From: a virus
Virus record (IMG/VR): IMGVR_UViG_3300035701_000193
Location: 1 to 30,132 of that record
Reading direction: 5' to 3' (one strand)
DNA length: 30,132 bases
Below the pieces are notes generated by a model, which saw only the letters and a list, made by a program, of their open reading frames with translations, made no database searches and was not told the DNA's origin. Within the stretch, counting starts at the first letter, position 1; every line of letters starts with the position of its first letter. This document shows, in pieces, positions 15,289 to 22,603 of this stretch. Made by a program: the position numbers and the translations under genes.

Positions 15289-16153
15289 TTTGTCTCTCCC
15301 AATCTCGATTTGATCTAACAACTTCATTCACGTCCCAGGCAGCGTCAGCCATGAGAGACTTGAGCCCTAGGGCAGACACGATCGCAGCATAGGCTCGGTT
15401 GTCCTTGGGGAAGCAGTGCCCTCCCCATCCAAAGTCCCCATCATGGCCGGGGACTGCAAAGTGACTACGGCCAATCCTACCATCTTCGAGCACCTCTCCA
15501 ATTACATTGTCAGGGTTGGCACCAGCCGCACCACACACTCCGAACAACTCATTGAAGAACGATAGCTTAATCGTAAAGAACGTGTTCGTTGCGTATTTCA
15601 CAAGGCTCGCCTCTTGCCACGTTAGAATGGGGATACGAGTCTTGGGGAATCTAGAACGAAACAACTCAGCTACCATCATTACATCAGGATTCATCTGACT
15701 GTCGAACCTCCCGTTCACAAAGCTATCCGGATCTGTGCCAAGGATAAAACGAGAAGACTGGATGAAGTCTAATGTTGCTGTGCGCTCTGTAAGGAACTCG
15801 GGCATGAAGATGATCTCCATCCATCCTCCATAAATTTCTGCCATGCGAGCACAAAAGTAAGGAGGAACCGTACTACGAATGACGACTGGCTTGCGCACCG
15901 TTCTATTCTTGAATTCTACTTCTAAATTCTCTAGAACAGATTCAATAATGCGGGTGTCACAAGATCCGTCCGGGTGCATCGGAGTAGGGACTGCGATAAA
16001 GATAATGTCCGCATTAGCCACTTCTTCATAGCTGCCAATGTTTCGGTCTTTATCATAACAGTAGATGTCTGTGTGACCAGCGAACCCTTTGTACATCGCC
16101 CCACCAACGAAGCCTAGACCAATTAGCCCGATACTAGGGATTGAGTTGTCCAT
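15263..16153 (-). CDS. UDP-glucose/GDP-mannose dehydrogenase-like protein, C-terminal domain missing
   Basis: 296 residues. The N-terminal Rossmann motif GLIGLGFVGGAM (9-20) binds NAD, VPTPM and STVPP are family signatures, FMPEFLTE holds a catalytic Glu, EASLVKYATNTF holds the Lys and Asn, and GGHCFPKD (244-251) holds the catalytic Cys247. These enzymes oxidise a UDP- or GDP-sugar to the uronic acid. Full-length members have 390-450 residues; the C-terminal UDP-binding domain is absent here, and the protein ends about 50 residues after the Cys. It starts at ATG 16153 behind GGAGG. A sugar-nucleotide enzyme inside a replication operon is unexpected, and no glycosyltransferase is seen in the window. 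Confidence 0.88.
   Translation of the reverse strand: MDNSIPSIGLIGLGFVGGAMYKGFAGHTDIYCYDKDRNIGSYEEVANADIIFIAVPTPMHPDGSCDTRIIESVLENLEVEFKNRTVRKPVVIRSTVPPYFCARMAEIYGGWMEIIFMPEFLTERTATLDFIQSSRFILGTDPDSFVNGRFDSQMNPDVMMVAELFRSRFPKTRIPILTWQEASLVKYATNTFFTIKLSFFNELFGVCGAAGANPDNVIGEVLEDGRIGRSHFAVPGHDGDFGWGGHCFPKDNRAYAAIVSALGLKSLMADAAWDVNEVVRSNRDWERQIGRAVSQD
15295..15300 (-). promoter_or_regulatory. Ribosome binding site supporting a TTG start
   Basis: GGGAGA lies six bases before TTG 15288 of the phosphoesterase. It supports the shorter form, which begins close to the first beta strand (NIFASADWH) as is usual for this family. Confidence 0.5.
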
Positions 16154-16317
16154 TCATCCTCCTCTTCGTCTAGTACCCCAACAACGGCATCTAAAACTTT
16201 CATCTGCTCCTGTAACCAAGTATGGAACTCATTTAGGCGCAGTTTGAGGTTAGCGTGCTCGGCTTCCAATTGGTCACATAAATCACAGTTGCCATGATCG
16301 TGAATTGAAACGGTCAT
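16123..16317 (-). CDS. Small helical protein, 64 aa
   Basis: ATG 16317 overlaps the upstream stop as ATGA, and the end overlaps the dehydrogenase start by 31 bases. The protein has an N-terminal CDLC pair followed by a heptad-like helix (LEAEHANLKLRLNEF) and an acidic tail (DEEEDEW). No family recognised. Confidence 0.65.
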   Translation of the reverse strand: MTVSIHDHGNCDLCDQLEAEHANLKLRLNEFHTWLQEQMKVLDAVVGVLDEEEDEWTTQSLVSG

Positions 16318-16829
16318 TTCTTACTCCTATAAAGTCCTGTTCCTTCTAACGTCAGCTTCTTTACTTCGACCCCATTTTTATGTTCGAAGTATCCTGTCCA
16401 AGACTTATAAAATCCATATGTAGGATCTTGAAATCGATCTCCATCCACCCCTTGTTTGCTTTCTTGATCGATCTGTTTAGCTATCGCGTTAGCTTCCTTT
16501 ACATCAACAAACGCAATGGGAATAGCAAGGCACCCTTCGCAACGGCCAAAGGTATCCCCTGTAGAGTAGGAAACCACAACGGCATAGATCGTATCCGTGC
16601 CTTCTTTCCAGTCCGGCACCTCTACTGAATCGAACCCAAAAACACCCTTAGGACGGGATAGAAGAAAGTAATCCTCTACCTCGTAATGACGAATCTCTGT
16701 CTCACGATCCGACCATTTTTCGCCAGGGGTAATATCTCCCCCGCCCTCTGTCCAGGCAAGGTCACACTTGACATATACCTTGGGGTATTCAACCACAACC
16801 GGCTCAACCTTCTTCTTCTTAGACTTCAT
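16314..16829 (-). CDS. Hypothetical protein, 171 aa
   Basis: Start chosen at ATG 16829 with GGGAGA upstream; a start at 16847 would add six residues. The N-terminus is strongly basic (MKSKKKKVEP), and the rest is a mixed alpha/beta soluble protein with many aromatic and acidic residues (YAVVVSYSTGDTFGRCEGC, then FVDVKEANAIAKQI). The pattern IYAVVV...TGDTFG resembles small phage proteins of unknown role. No catalytic motif recognised. Confidence 0.75.
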   Translation of the reverse strand: MKSKKKKVEPVVVEYPKVYVKCDLAWTEGGGDITPGEKWSDRETEIRHYEVEDYFLLSRPKGVFGFDSVEVPDWKEGTDTIYAVVVSYSTGDTFGRCEGCLAIPIAFVDVKEANAIAKQIDQESKQGVDGDRFQDPTYGFYKSWTGYFEHKNGVEVKKLTLEGTGLYRSKK

Positions 16830-16977
16830 CACTTCTCCCATGCTCAACGAGGTAGTCTACTCGCTGTGCCTCTAGTTCAGTAATCTTTTCGTCTTTGATA
16901 GTTTTGAGTTGTTTTTCGATTAGCCCAACAAGCTTATCCTGAATCTCCGCAAGCTGTTCGAATGTTTTAGAGTCCAT
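16819..16977 (-). CDS. Small helical protein, 52 aa
   Basis: ATG 16977 follows GGGAGG by six bases, a strong ribosome binding site, and the frame ends with TAA at 16819, overlapping the next start by 11 bases. The protein is a single charged helix (MDSKTFEQLAEIQDKL... KITELEAQRVDYLV) and could be a short coiled coil. Function unknown. Confidence 0.7.
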   Translation of the reverse strand: MDSKTFEQLAEIQDKLVGLIEKQLKTIKDEKITELEAQRVDYLVEHGRSDEV

Positions 16978-17062
16978 GTCTATCCTCCCAAAAGTTAAAG
17001 GCTACTAAAACTATAACCAATATAAGCAAACCCTCAGCAATGAGTGAAAGGATATGTTCCAT
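16967..17062 (-). CDS. Single-pass membrane peptide, 31 aa
   Basis: ATG 17062 overlaps the upstream stop as TAATG, and the frame ends at 16967 within the next gene. The peptide has one hydrophobic segment (SLIAEGLLILVIVLVAFNF) followed by a charged end (WEDRHGL). Translation would rely on coupling, since a separate binding site is poor. Very short phage membrane peptides of this type are common but their roles are rarely known. Confidence 0.5.
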   Translation of the reverse strand: MEHILSLIAEGLLILVIVLVAFNFWEDRHGL

Positions 17063-17265
17063 TACTCTAGGTTCTTTGACCAAAGCTTATGGATGGTATA
17101 GGCTGCCCGTGTGAGGGCTTCCACCATACGAGCTGCCTCACTTTTTGAGGTAATGACTGCACTAGAGTTACCGTAAAGATCAATTTCAATAATCGGATCA
17201 TCGATCAAATTCTGTGTTTTTCTAAACCGAATACATGTTTGATCTGAAATGATGCTAGCTGCCAT
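17062..17265 (-). CDS. Hypothetical protein, 67 aa
   Basis: Starts at ATG 17265 behind AAAGGAG, about 25 bases after the end of a potential structured RNA leader (17290-17388). It is the first gene after the only long non-coding gap. The protein alternates beta strands (IIEIDLYGNSSAVITS) with a C-terminal amphipathic helix (EAARMVEALTRAAYTIHKLW). No family recognised. Confidence 0.75.
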   Translation of the reverse strand: MAASIISDQTCIRFRKTQNLIDDPIIEIDLYGNSSAVITSKSEAARMVEALTRAAYTIHKLWSKNLE

Positions 17266-17289
17266 GTTGTTCTCCTTTTGATTAGGGTG

Positions 17290-17388
17290 GAGAGTCTGAA
17301 GGGGCTACCGAGGAGTCGGCTCTACTCGCTGTTAGAAAACTTGCTCAGTAGTATAATGTACGTAGTACATAGACCCCTCCAGACTCTC
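17290..17388 (-). ncRNA. Candidate structured RNA leader (four-helix fold)
   Basis: On the transcribed strand the ends pair over about 18 bp: GAGAGTCTG with CAGACTCTC, continuing through a G-T pair and AGGGG/CCCCT, then one bulged T and CTA/TAG. Inside are TGTAC-TAC-GTACA, CTACT...AGTAG, and CCGA-CTCC-TCGG, giving a cloverleaf-like junction with short linkers. The G-T pair would be an A-C mismatch on the opposite strand, so the fold favours the transcribed strand. It ends about 25 bases before the start of the next gene, so it may be a cis-regulatory leader or a small RNA. No known class recognised. Confidence 0.5.
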
Positions 17389-17492
17389 TCTCGTCACTTC
17401 GTTCCTTCGTTTTTTCTTTCTTTATCGATTTTTTTTTCGTTTTTGTGTTTCTGTGTTAGTAGTGTGTTGTTTGTTGTGTTAGTTTATCTTTC
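17389..17492 (-). other. A-rich, T-poor low-complexity intergenic tract
   Basis: Between the stop of the 85-aa gene and the structured RNA, the transcribed strand is almost free of T and largely A with C, then A with G (runs such as CGAAAAAAAAATCG and AAAGAAAGAAAAAACG). I see no gene or clear promoter in it. It might be an unstructured leader, an easily melted origin element, or a protein-binding tract. The helicase gene lies just upstream. Confidence 0.6.
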
Positions 17493-17750
17493 TTATTTGT
17501 CGCTATTTTGGGGTCGGTCAGACTGCTCTGCCGCCTTGCTTCGCGATGCCTTATTATCACCATTTCCTTGAACTTTTACAAGTGGAACCAAAATCATGAG
17601 TCCCCGTTTGGACTTAACCCATTTTTGAACATCTTCGATATTCTTGCCCAAAGTCCACTTTAGAATAGGGGCAGCCTTAATGACAATTCCATCCTCGCTT
17701 AGTAAGCCAGCACAGAAGTAGCCAACATCGATCTTCCATAACTCAGACAT
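17493..17750 (-). CDS. Hypothetical protein, 85 aa
   Basis: ATG 17750 overlaps the DnaB-like helicase stop as TAATG. The N-terminal part is a small alpha/beta unit (KIDVGYFCAGLLSEDGIVI, then WVKSKRGLMILVPLVKVQ). The last 25 residues are polar, Asn/Ser/Lys-rich and probably disordered. Its position makes it a candidate helicase partner, but no motif supports this. Confidence 0.7.
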   Translation of the reverse strand: MSELWKIDVGYFCAGLLSEDGIVIKAAPILKWTLGKNIEDVQKWVKSKRGLMILVPLVKVQGNGDNKASRSKAAEQSDRPQNSDK

Positions 17751-19216
17751 TACTTTCTCCCTTGGTACTTCCCCTTACTGTTTTTACGCTGCTGCGCTGT
17801 CATGCCTGAAGATGTGGTAGCCGCATGCTGGACTGTAGGCGTGCCCGAGGGCGTTGCCGATCCTGAATTGTCCACCTGATCTGTTGCAAGAACTTGCGCA
17901 ACATTGTTCGTTATATTCATCTTACTCAAATCTGCCTCAAGGATTACAGAGTCAAAGCTAAGCTTGCTCTGTCGTTGCTTGAGATTGAAAAACTGTATAC
18001 CTACTTTACCTGTCTTATCTCCATCTACGATCTTCCTTTGCTTCAAGGCGATACATGCTGTAGCTTCCTGAATATGCCGAATAGAAGATTGAACGTGGGT
18101 TAGGTCAAGCTCTTCTGCTGACGCTCCTCCACGGTTAGTCTGTACCGCAGTCCAAATGATAATGTTGTGACGTTTCGCCAAACTTACTAGGTCTTGGGCA
18201 ATGAATTGCATGTTAGACCACTCATTATCAATCTTCGGTCTTCCCCTGCTCATATCAGGCTTCATGCGTTCCATGAAGTCGAGCACAATCACTTCGGGCA
18301 TGAACCCGTAAAGATTTCGATTCCTAATCATTTCATCTTCGATGTCGGCTGCTGAAATGGGCGGTCGGACGTATTCAGTGATGAAGAACTTGTTATCGAG
18401 CCGATTCATCTTCCACTGGCGAGATAGTTTGCCTAGCCCCATAGCCGGGGCATCGATGATGTCAGTCAGGCCAACTCCACTTAGCCTAGAGAGCATTCGC
18501 TCTGTGGTTTCGTACAAGCTTAGCTCGTTTGTTACCAGCCAAACCTTCCTGTCCTCGTTTCTGCTCATTCTATCTGCAATGTTAATCAAGCATGCACTCT
18601 TACCATGACCTGTGACGCCCACGATGATTCCTAATTGTTTAGGTCTTAGTCCCCCACCACACCAGATGTCAACAATGTTGATCCCTGTAGGCACTCTCTG
18701 GAGCATTGGAGTAAACCCATCAGACTTCACTAGAGACTCTACTGCTTCACGGAGGTTCATCGTTTTGCGGTCTGTGGTGCTCTCGAAACGCCTCTGTAGC
18801 GAGTTAATCTGCTTCAGGATCTCTGCCCCGTCTGCCTCCTCGATCGCCCGTTGTACGCCAACATCCTCTGTCATTTGCTTAAAGGCTCTCACTGTAGCTA
18901 CGTCTTGTGCCTTATCCAAAGTCCAGGCGATCTCGGCCTTGTCTACGTTCTTATCGTAATTCTCGATCTCGTCTAAGACTTCCTTGATCCTAGCCTCGTA
19001 GATCATTACATCCTTTTGCTTAAAGATTACCCTTAGTATTTTGATACTAGGGGGGAGAAGGTGCTTCTTGAGGAAGTGCCGCATCTCCTGAAAGACATAG
19101 CCACACTCAGCACGATCGAACCAGTCTTCGTGGTACGATGCACAGAACTTTTTGCAATCCTCCTCTCTCAAAAGGAGAGAGTAGAGGAAGACAATCTCGT
19201 CAAACTTGGGCTCCAT
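17750..19216 (-). CDS. DnaB-like replicative DNA helicase
   Basis: 488 residues. The N-terminal 160 residues are helical, as in DnaB-family loader or primase-contact domains. The RecA-like motor follows: Walker A GVTGHGKSA, Walker B VIVLDFMER, and a later IRHIQEATACIALKQR with the arginine-finger-type region near KQRQSKLSFD. It should form a hexamer that unwinds the replication fork with the separate primase (13821-14735). The Ser/Thr-rich C-terminal tail ends in a basic NSKGKYQGRK. Start ATG 19216 behind GGGAG. Confidence 0.9.
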   Translation of the reverse strand: MEPKFDEIVFLYSLLLREEDCKKFCASYHEDWFDRAECGYVFQEMRHFLKKHLLPPSIKILRVIFKQKDVMIYEARIKEVLDEIENYDKNVDKAEIAWTLDKAQDVATVRAFKQMTEDVGVQRAIEEADGAEILKQINSLQRRFESTTDRKTMNLREAVESLVKSDGFTPMLQRVPTGINIVDIWCGGGLRPKQLGIIVGVTGHGKSACLINIADRMSRNEDRKVWLVTNELSLYETTERMLSRLSGVGLTDIIDAPAMGLGKLSRQWKMNRLDNKFFITEYVRPPISAADIEDEMIRNRNLYGFMPEVIVLDFMERMKPDMSRGRPKIDNEWSNMQFIAQDLVSLAKRHNIIIWTAVQTNRGGASAEELDLTHVQSSIRHIQEATACIALKQRKIVDGDKTGKVGIQFFNLKQRQSKLSFDSVILEADLSKMNITNNVAQVLATDQVDNSGSATPSGTPTVQHAATTSSGMTAQQRKNSKGKYQGRK

Positions 19217-20653
19217 TTATCTCCCTACTTTTACAGTAGTTACTTTGAATCCTTCGTCTGTCCATGTCGCGAGTCGCTGCTTAGAGTGCTTCTCTAGGAT
19301 CTTCGGGTTCATGTCGTAGAAGTCCACTACTTCAACCGCATCCTTACCAACTGCCCGACGAAGCCCTCTTCCTAATCTTTGGATAGACCTTATCTCACTC
19401 TTCTTCCCTCCAGCTAGGATAAGGCTTCTTAGGTTGGGAATGTCCAGTCCTTCATCAAAGATTGTTGAAGCGATCATGAACGGAACCTTACCTTCCTTAC
19501 AAGCCTGAATCCATTGTAGTCTTTCTTCCTTGGAAGTATCCCCTCTAACAAACGGAACATCCCGCATCAGGTGTTTCTTCATTAGCCCTTGGATAAGATC
19601 CCCATGTCCGATTTGGTCTACCATGATAAGGCAGGGCGTCGGTAGCGCCGCTGCCTCGTTAACAATGTGCATGTTTCTTTCTTTGTTCAACATAATTCCA
19701 TGCTCATAGCAAGTCGGCCAACGATTCGGAGTTTGCCAGTCAGCTCGTACTTCGATCATCTTGATATTGGGAGGAGATAGGTGCCCCTCCTCAATCAGCT
19801 TCTCACTTCTAATCGCATATACGACGGGTCCGGCCACTCCCTCCAAAATCCAGTTTGAAAACTTGTCCTTACGGAACGCTGTACCCGTAAGTGCCCACCT
19901 CATATATGCACTACTGAACAGATTGCATACACCAGCGAAAGTATTTACCGAATCAATCTTGCTGGCTAGAGTATGTGCTTCGTCATAGAATAGTTGCTGT
20001 ACATCTTGTATCCAATCTAGCCGGTCCAGATCTCCTGCTTTTTTAGCTGAATGAAGCGTTTGTACCGAGGCAACCGTAACTTTTTTGGGGTTACATACTC
20101 CTGCACTTAGACGCCCTGCGTCAATTCCTAGCTTCTTGAATTCGGCAATCGTCTGATCCAGTAGGTGCTCACGATGAACAATGAAAGCCGTGGGCACATC
20201 GGTCATAGTAATCATGGCCCCGGCAGTCAGGGTCTTTCCTCCACCCGTAGCGATTTCGATGACGCCTCTCGGCCACCATGTTTCGCCGAGCTTATTTCCG
20301 AAGGCAGCAAGGACGGCTTCTTTTTGGTAATCCCTTAGCATTTCCGGTACCTTACCAAAGGTCATGAACTTTAGTCCCCTCTTATCAATTAACTCAACAT
20401 CGCACTTTAGTAACTTCAGCCGCTCACACGCATAGGGAACTAGACCAGCAGGGATCTTGCCATACTGCATCATTGTGACTCTTCCATTCCATCCTGCCTT
20501 CCCTCCCGTCCGTTTGAATAGTTTGTATTGAGGCATATGAATCGCTGTCTCTAGAAAGATGTCGAACTCTTTCTTGAGTTTTTCTAGGGCCTTAGCATCC
20601 TGTCCATTGTCAGGTGCAAAAGCAGCAGAGATGTTATCGAACACTATTTTCAT
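19217..20653 (-). CDS. Superfamily 2 DNA helicase, UvsW/SSL2-like
   Basis: 478 residues with superfamily 2 motifs in order: LRDYQKEAV (Q-motif area), IATGGGKT (I), FIVHREHLL (Ia), FYDEAHTL (II, DEAH), LTGTAFR (III), and IQRLGRGLRR (VI). The N-terminal 110 residues form a small extra domain, as in T4 UvsW, which remodels branched recombination intermediates and R-loops. In T4 it switches replication from origin-driven to recombination-driven, and the same job fits here given the UvsX and gp46/47-like genes. Start ATG 20653 behind GGGAG; a 20-base overlap with the upstream gene. Confidence 0.9.
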   Translation of the reverse strand: MKIVFDNISAAFAPDNGQDAKALEKLKKEFDIFLETAIHMPQYKLFKRTGGKAGWNGRVTMMQYGKIPAGLVPYACERLKLLKCDVELIDKRGLKFMTFGKVPEMLRDYQKEAVLAAFGNKLGETWWPRGVIEIATGGGKTLTAGAMITMTDVPTAFIVHREHLLDQTIAEFKKLGIDAGRLSAGVCNPKKVTVASVQTLHSAKKAGDLDRLDWIQDVQQLFYDEAHTLASKIDSVNTFAGVCNLFSSAYMRWALTGTAFRKDKFSNWILEGVAGPVVYAIRSEKLIEEGHLSPPNIKMIEVRADWQTPNRWPTCYEHGIMLNKERNMHIVNEAAALPTPCLIMVDQIGHGDLIQGLMKKHLMRDVPFVRGDTSKEERLQWIQACKEGKVPFMIASTIFDEGLDIPNLRSLILAGGKKSEIRSIQRLGRGLRRAVGKDAVEVVDFYDMNPKILEKHSKQRLATWTDEGFKVTTVKVGR

Positions 20654-20906
20654 ATAGCTCCCTAGTTAACGTAACAAGCGCCGGAGGAACAGCACTACAT
20701 TGTTCACATTTCCCATCTATAACGAGATACTGCCATCCATCCGGGAATTGCGACGGATGAATATGCAGAGCGATGTTCCCAGTTGAGTAACACTCAACCA
20801 TCCACTCTTTATCGAAATAGATGATTTTCATACAATGTGTCCCCTTTTCAAATCGAATTGCGGCTGCAATTGCTTTATTGAAGTCTGCATCGGATAGTTC
20901 AGTCAC
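20634..20906 (-). CDS. Hypothetical protein, 90 aa
   Basis: Starts with GTG at 20906, overlapping the upstream stop as GTGA. A short N-terminal helix is followed by beta strands (CMKIIYFDKEWMVECY, GWQYLVIDGKCEQC), a Cys pair EQC near residue 70 and a terminal helix. No family recognised. It precedes the UvsW-like helicase with a 20-base overlap, implying co-translation. Confidence 0.7.
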   Translation of the reverse strand: MTELSDADFNKAIAAAIRFEKGTHCMKIIYFDKEWMVECYSTGNIALHIHPSQFPDGWQYLVIDGKCEQCSAVPPALVTLTRELYENSVR

Positions 20907-21538
20907 TTTTGAACCTCATATTTTTGGGTAACATGTATGGTCTTGAGCCCGTCGGTGATATTTGTTTTCGTGTCTTCCCCATTGGCGAGCTTCTCGATCT
21001 CGTCCGCTATTGAATTATCTCTCTTCGGCGTGCGAATCTTAGTTGGTCTATCTTCATTGAAAACCATGTAGCGGCTGTGGATAGCAATCTCCTCAAGAAT
21101 TGTATTCATTTCATGCTTGATTCGTCTGAGCTTCTCCCACCCGTCCCCATTCTGCACCGCCCGTATCAAAGCCTCTGTCAAGTCAGCAAACGAGTCTACA
21201 TCAGGGATTCTTTCCCTCAATCTTTTGTGAGGGCTGTACTCCTCCTTGTGGGTCGCACACACCAGTACAAGGTTGTCTGTGTTTATGGCTCCCCCCTTCG
21301 CCAAGGGCATCTCGAATCTGAAGTAAGCTCCTGTATACCTGTATGCAAATTTTACCGTTGTTAGTATGCCACAAAAAGCGCAAGCCCCCTTGTATTCAGT
21401 GTAGACTTTGAAGAGGTCATCGAGAATGAACCGAGGGAGCTTTAGAGCCCTCCAGTGTCTCTTCTTCTCAAACCTGCGGATCTCCTCATTGATCTCAATG
21501 AGAGGCTTCCTGAACTTTACGAGGCCAGCTTTAGGCAT
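20903..21538 (-). CDS. HNH-like protein with a degenerate active site
   Basis: 211 residues. Residues 50-100 match the zinc-supported HNH fold: CAFC (53-56), AKGGAINTDNLVLVC and ATHKEEYS (C94, H97). The first catalytic motif, normally DHIxPLxxGG, reads RFEMPLAKGG, so the Asp-His pair is missing. It is likely inactive as a nuclease, or uses another residue. The C-terminal 110 residues are helical and charged. It may be a remodelled HNH protein serving as a DNA-binding or structural factor. Confidence 0.7.
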   Translation of the reverse strand: MPKAGLVKFRKPLIEINEEIRRFEKKRHWRALKLPRFILDDLFKVYTEYKGACAFCGILTTVKFAYRYTGAYFRFEMPLAKGGAINTDNLVLVCATHKEEYSPHKRLRERIPDVDSFADLTEALIRAVQNGDGWEKLRRIKHEMNTILEEIAIHSRYMVFNEDRPTKIRTPKRDNSIADEIEKLANGEDTKTNITDGLKTIHVTQKYEVQK

Positions 21539-21764
21539 GGAAACTATTGTTGCACTCCGGGCAAGTGTGTAGGATCTCTCTTCCCTTCTCTACAAACCCT
21601 CCCCTCGCAGCTTTCCTAAAGAAAACCTCTCTTTCATCAGGTGCCCATAGGTCGATGACGGTTTCTGTCTGGCACTCTTCACAATGAATTACCGTCCCAG
21701 AATCAATCCAGTCTGCATCGAACTTTCCTATTCCACAAATTCTACAAGGGAATGCAATTTTCAT
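21531..21764 (-). CDS. Small Cys-pair (zinc ribbon) protein, 77 aa
   Basis: Start chosen at ATG 21764 with GGAGG upstream; an in-frame start at 21800 has no such site. Three CxxC pairs are visible: CRIC near residue 7, CEEC near 28, and CPEC near 71, ending CNNSFHA. This is a two-zinc-ribbon pattern. The end resembles that of the 24760-24990 protein (CPDCNTSWRA). Confidence 0.7.
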   Translation of the reverse strand: MKIAFPCRICGIGKFDADWIDSGTVIHCEECQTETVIDLWAPDEREVFFRKAARGGFVEKGREILHTCPECNNSFHA

Positions 21765-21765
21765 T

Positions 21766-21867
21766 TTACTTCCTCCATCTTTCAATCCAATCCCACACAA
21801 TCATAACTACATGTCCGGCCAGCACAATACTAGCCATAGCTATGATAGTAAGAAGAAGGCTTGTCAG
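21766..21867 (-). CDS. Single-pass membrane peptide, about 33 aa, possible CTG start
   Basis: The frame holds TSLLLTIIAMASIVLAGHVV followed by a basic end (WDWIERWRK), a clear membrane helix with positive charges after it. ATG 21837 would cut the helix in half. A CTG at 21867 overlaps the upstream stop as CTGA and lies seven bases after GGAG, in the same layout as ATGA junctions elsewhere. I give the longer form with low certainty about the start. Confidence 0.45.
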   Translation of the reverse strand: MTSLLLTIIAMASIVLAGHVVMIVWDWIERWRK

Positions 21868-22364
21868 AGTTTGTCTCCAATTTTCTTGAATAAGTATGTA
21901 TTCATGATCTCAGTTTTTGTAATAGAGAATTTGCATGAGTTACATGTATATTTCTCAGGTAGTCCATCAAACCAGTCGCCCGTTTTGTCTGAACAATCTA
22001 GGATAATGTCATCAAAAGCACTCTTTCCGCAGTTGTTGTAGGTTCGGTTTATGTAAGTGATTGAATCCCTAACCTTACTAAAACGAAACCGCGCAAAGGT
22101 TCTGTTGTCAGGCTTAATGCAAGTATGCTTAATTCGAATGCCCTTAGTTGCCAGGGGCTTTACCTTTTTCGGGCGCTTACCCTTACCCTTAGCCAAGGCT
22201 TCGTGCCTGCCGATCCACCTCTTGGCTGCGGTTAGAGTCGAAAGACATGATCTTTGCGCAATCGGCGTGCCGTCACTTGCTCTCTTAACCGCGTCATAAT
22301 ACGTCCCTCTATGAGAGAAGATTTCCCACCCTTTGTAGGTCATGGTTAGCGTAGGTTTGCTCAC
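21864..22364 (-). CDS. Hypothetical protein with C-terminal Cys-rich domain shared with 26173-26472
   Basis: About 166 residues from GTG 22364, which overlaps the upstream stop as GTGA; an upstream ATG at 22382 is also in frame. The N-terminal half has YKGWEIFSHRGTYYDAV and a strongly basic linker (KGKGKRPKKVKP). The C-terminal 85 residues hold HTC, NNC, and YTCNSCKFSITKTEI, four Cys residues likely to bind zinc. That part aligns with the 99-residue protein at 26173-26472. Function unknown. Confidence 0.75.
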   Translation of the reverse strand: MSKPTLTMTYKGWEIFSHRGTYYDAVKRASDGTPIAQRSCLSTLTAAKRWIGRHEALAKGKGKRPKKVKPLATKGIRIKHTCIKPDNRTFARFRFSKVRDSITYINRTYNNCGKSAFDDIILDCSDKTGDWFDGLPEKYTCNSCKFSITKTEIMNTYLFKKIGDKL

Positions 22365-22603
22365 TTTACCTTCCCCTTCCATAGAATGTCATTGATAACA
22401 TCCTTCATTACGTCAAGCTCCCTAATGCTAAACGGGCCAGCAATCTTCTTAGTATCTTCTACATGATCTTCAACAATGATAACGAGTTTGTTAGTCTCAG
22501 GGTTTCGTAGTGCCGTTATGGTTACTTCCCCGCCCACTACACTCCTCTGTTTTTCGTTCTTGCAAATTTCTACCGTATAACCCTTCGGGATTAGTATATC
22601 CAT
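22361..22603 (-). CDS. Hypothetical protein, 80 aa
   Basis: Start chosen at ATG 22603; an in-frame start at 22651 would add 16 residues lying inside another gene. Six G residues lie seven bases upstream. The protein (MDILIPKGYTVEICKNEKQ...) has beta strands and ends with a basic helix (VMKDVINDILWKGKVK). Its first 107 bases overlap, in another frame, the end of the gene at 22497-22955, an overlap much longer than usual here. Confidence 0.65.
   Translation of the reverse strand: MDILIPKGYTVEICKNEKQRSVVGGEVTITALRNPETNKLVIIVEDHVEDTKKIAGPFSIRELDVMKDVINDILWKGKVK

Noticed and set aside
17340-17360. TATAAT on the plus strand and TATACT on the minus strand as -10 boxes
   Set aside because: No matching -35 at the right distance on either strand, and the bases belong to hairpins of the structured RNA candidate.
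17278-17571. Plus-strand frame that looks like a hydrophobic membrane protein (FFLSLSIFFSFLCFC...)
   Set aside because: It is the translation of the T-rich complement of the A-rich tract and runs into a real minus-strand gene; there is no ribosome binding site or plus-strand neighbour.
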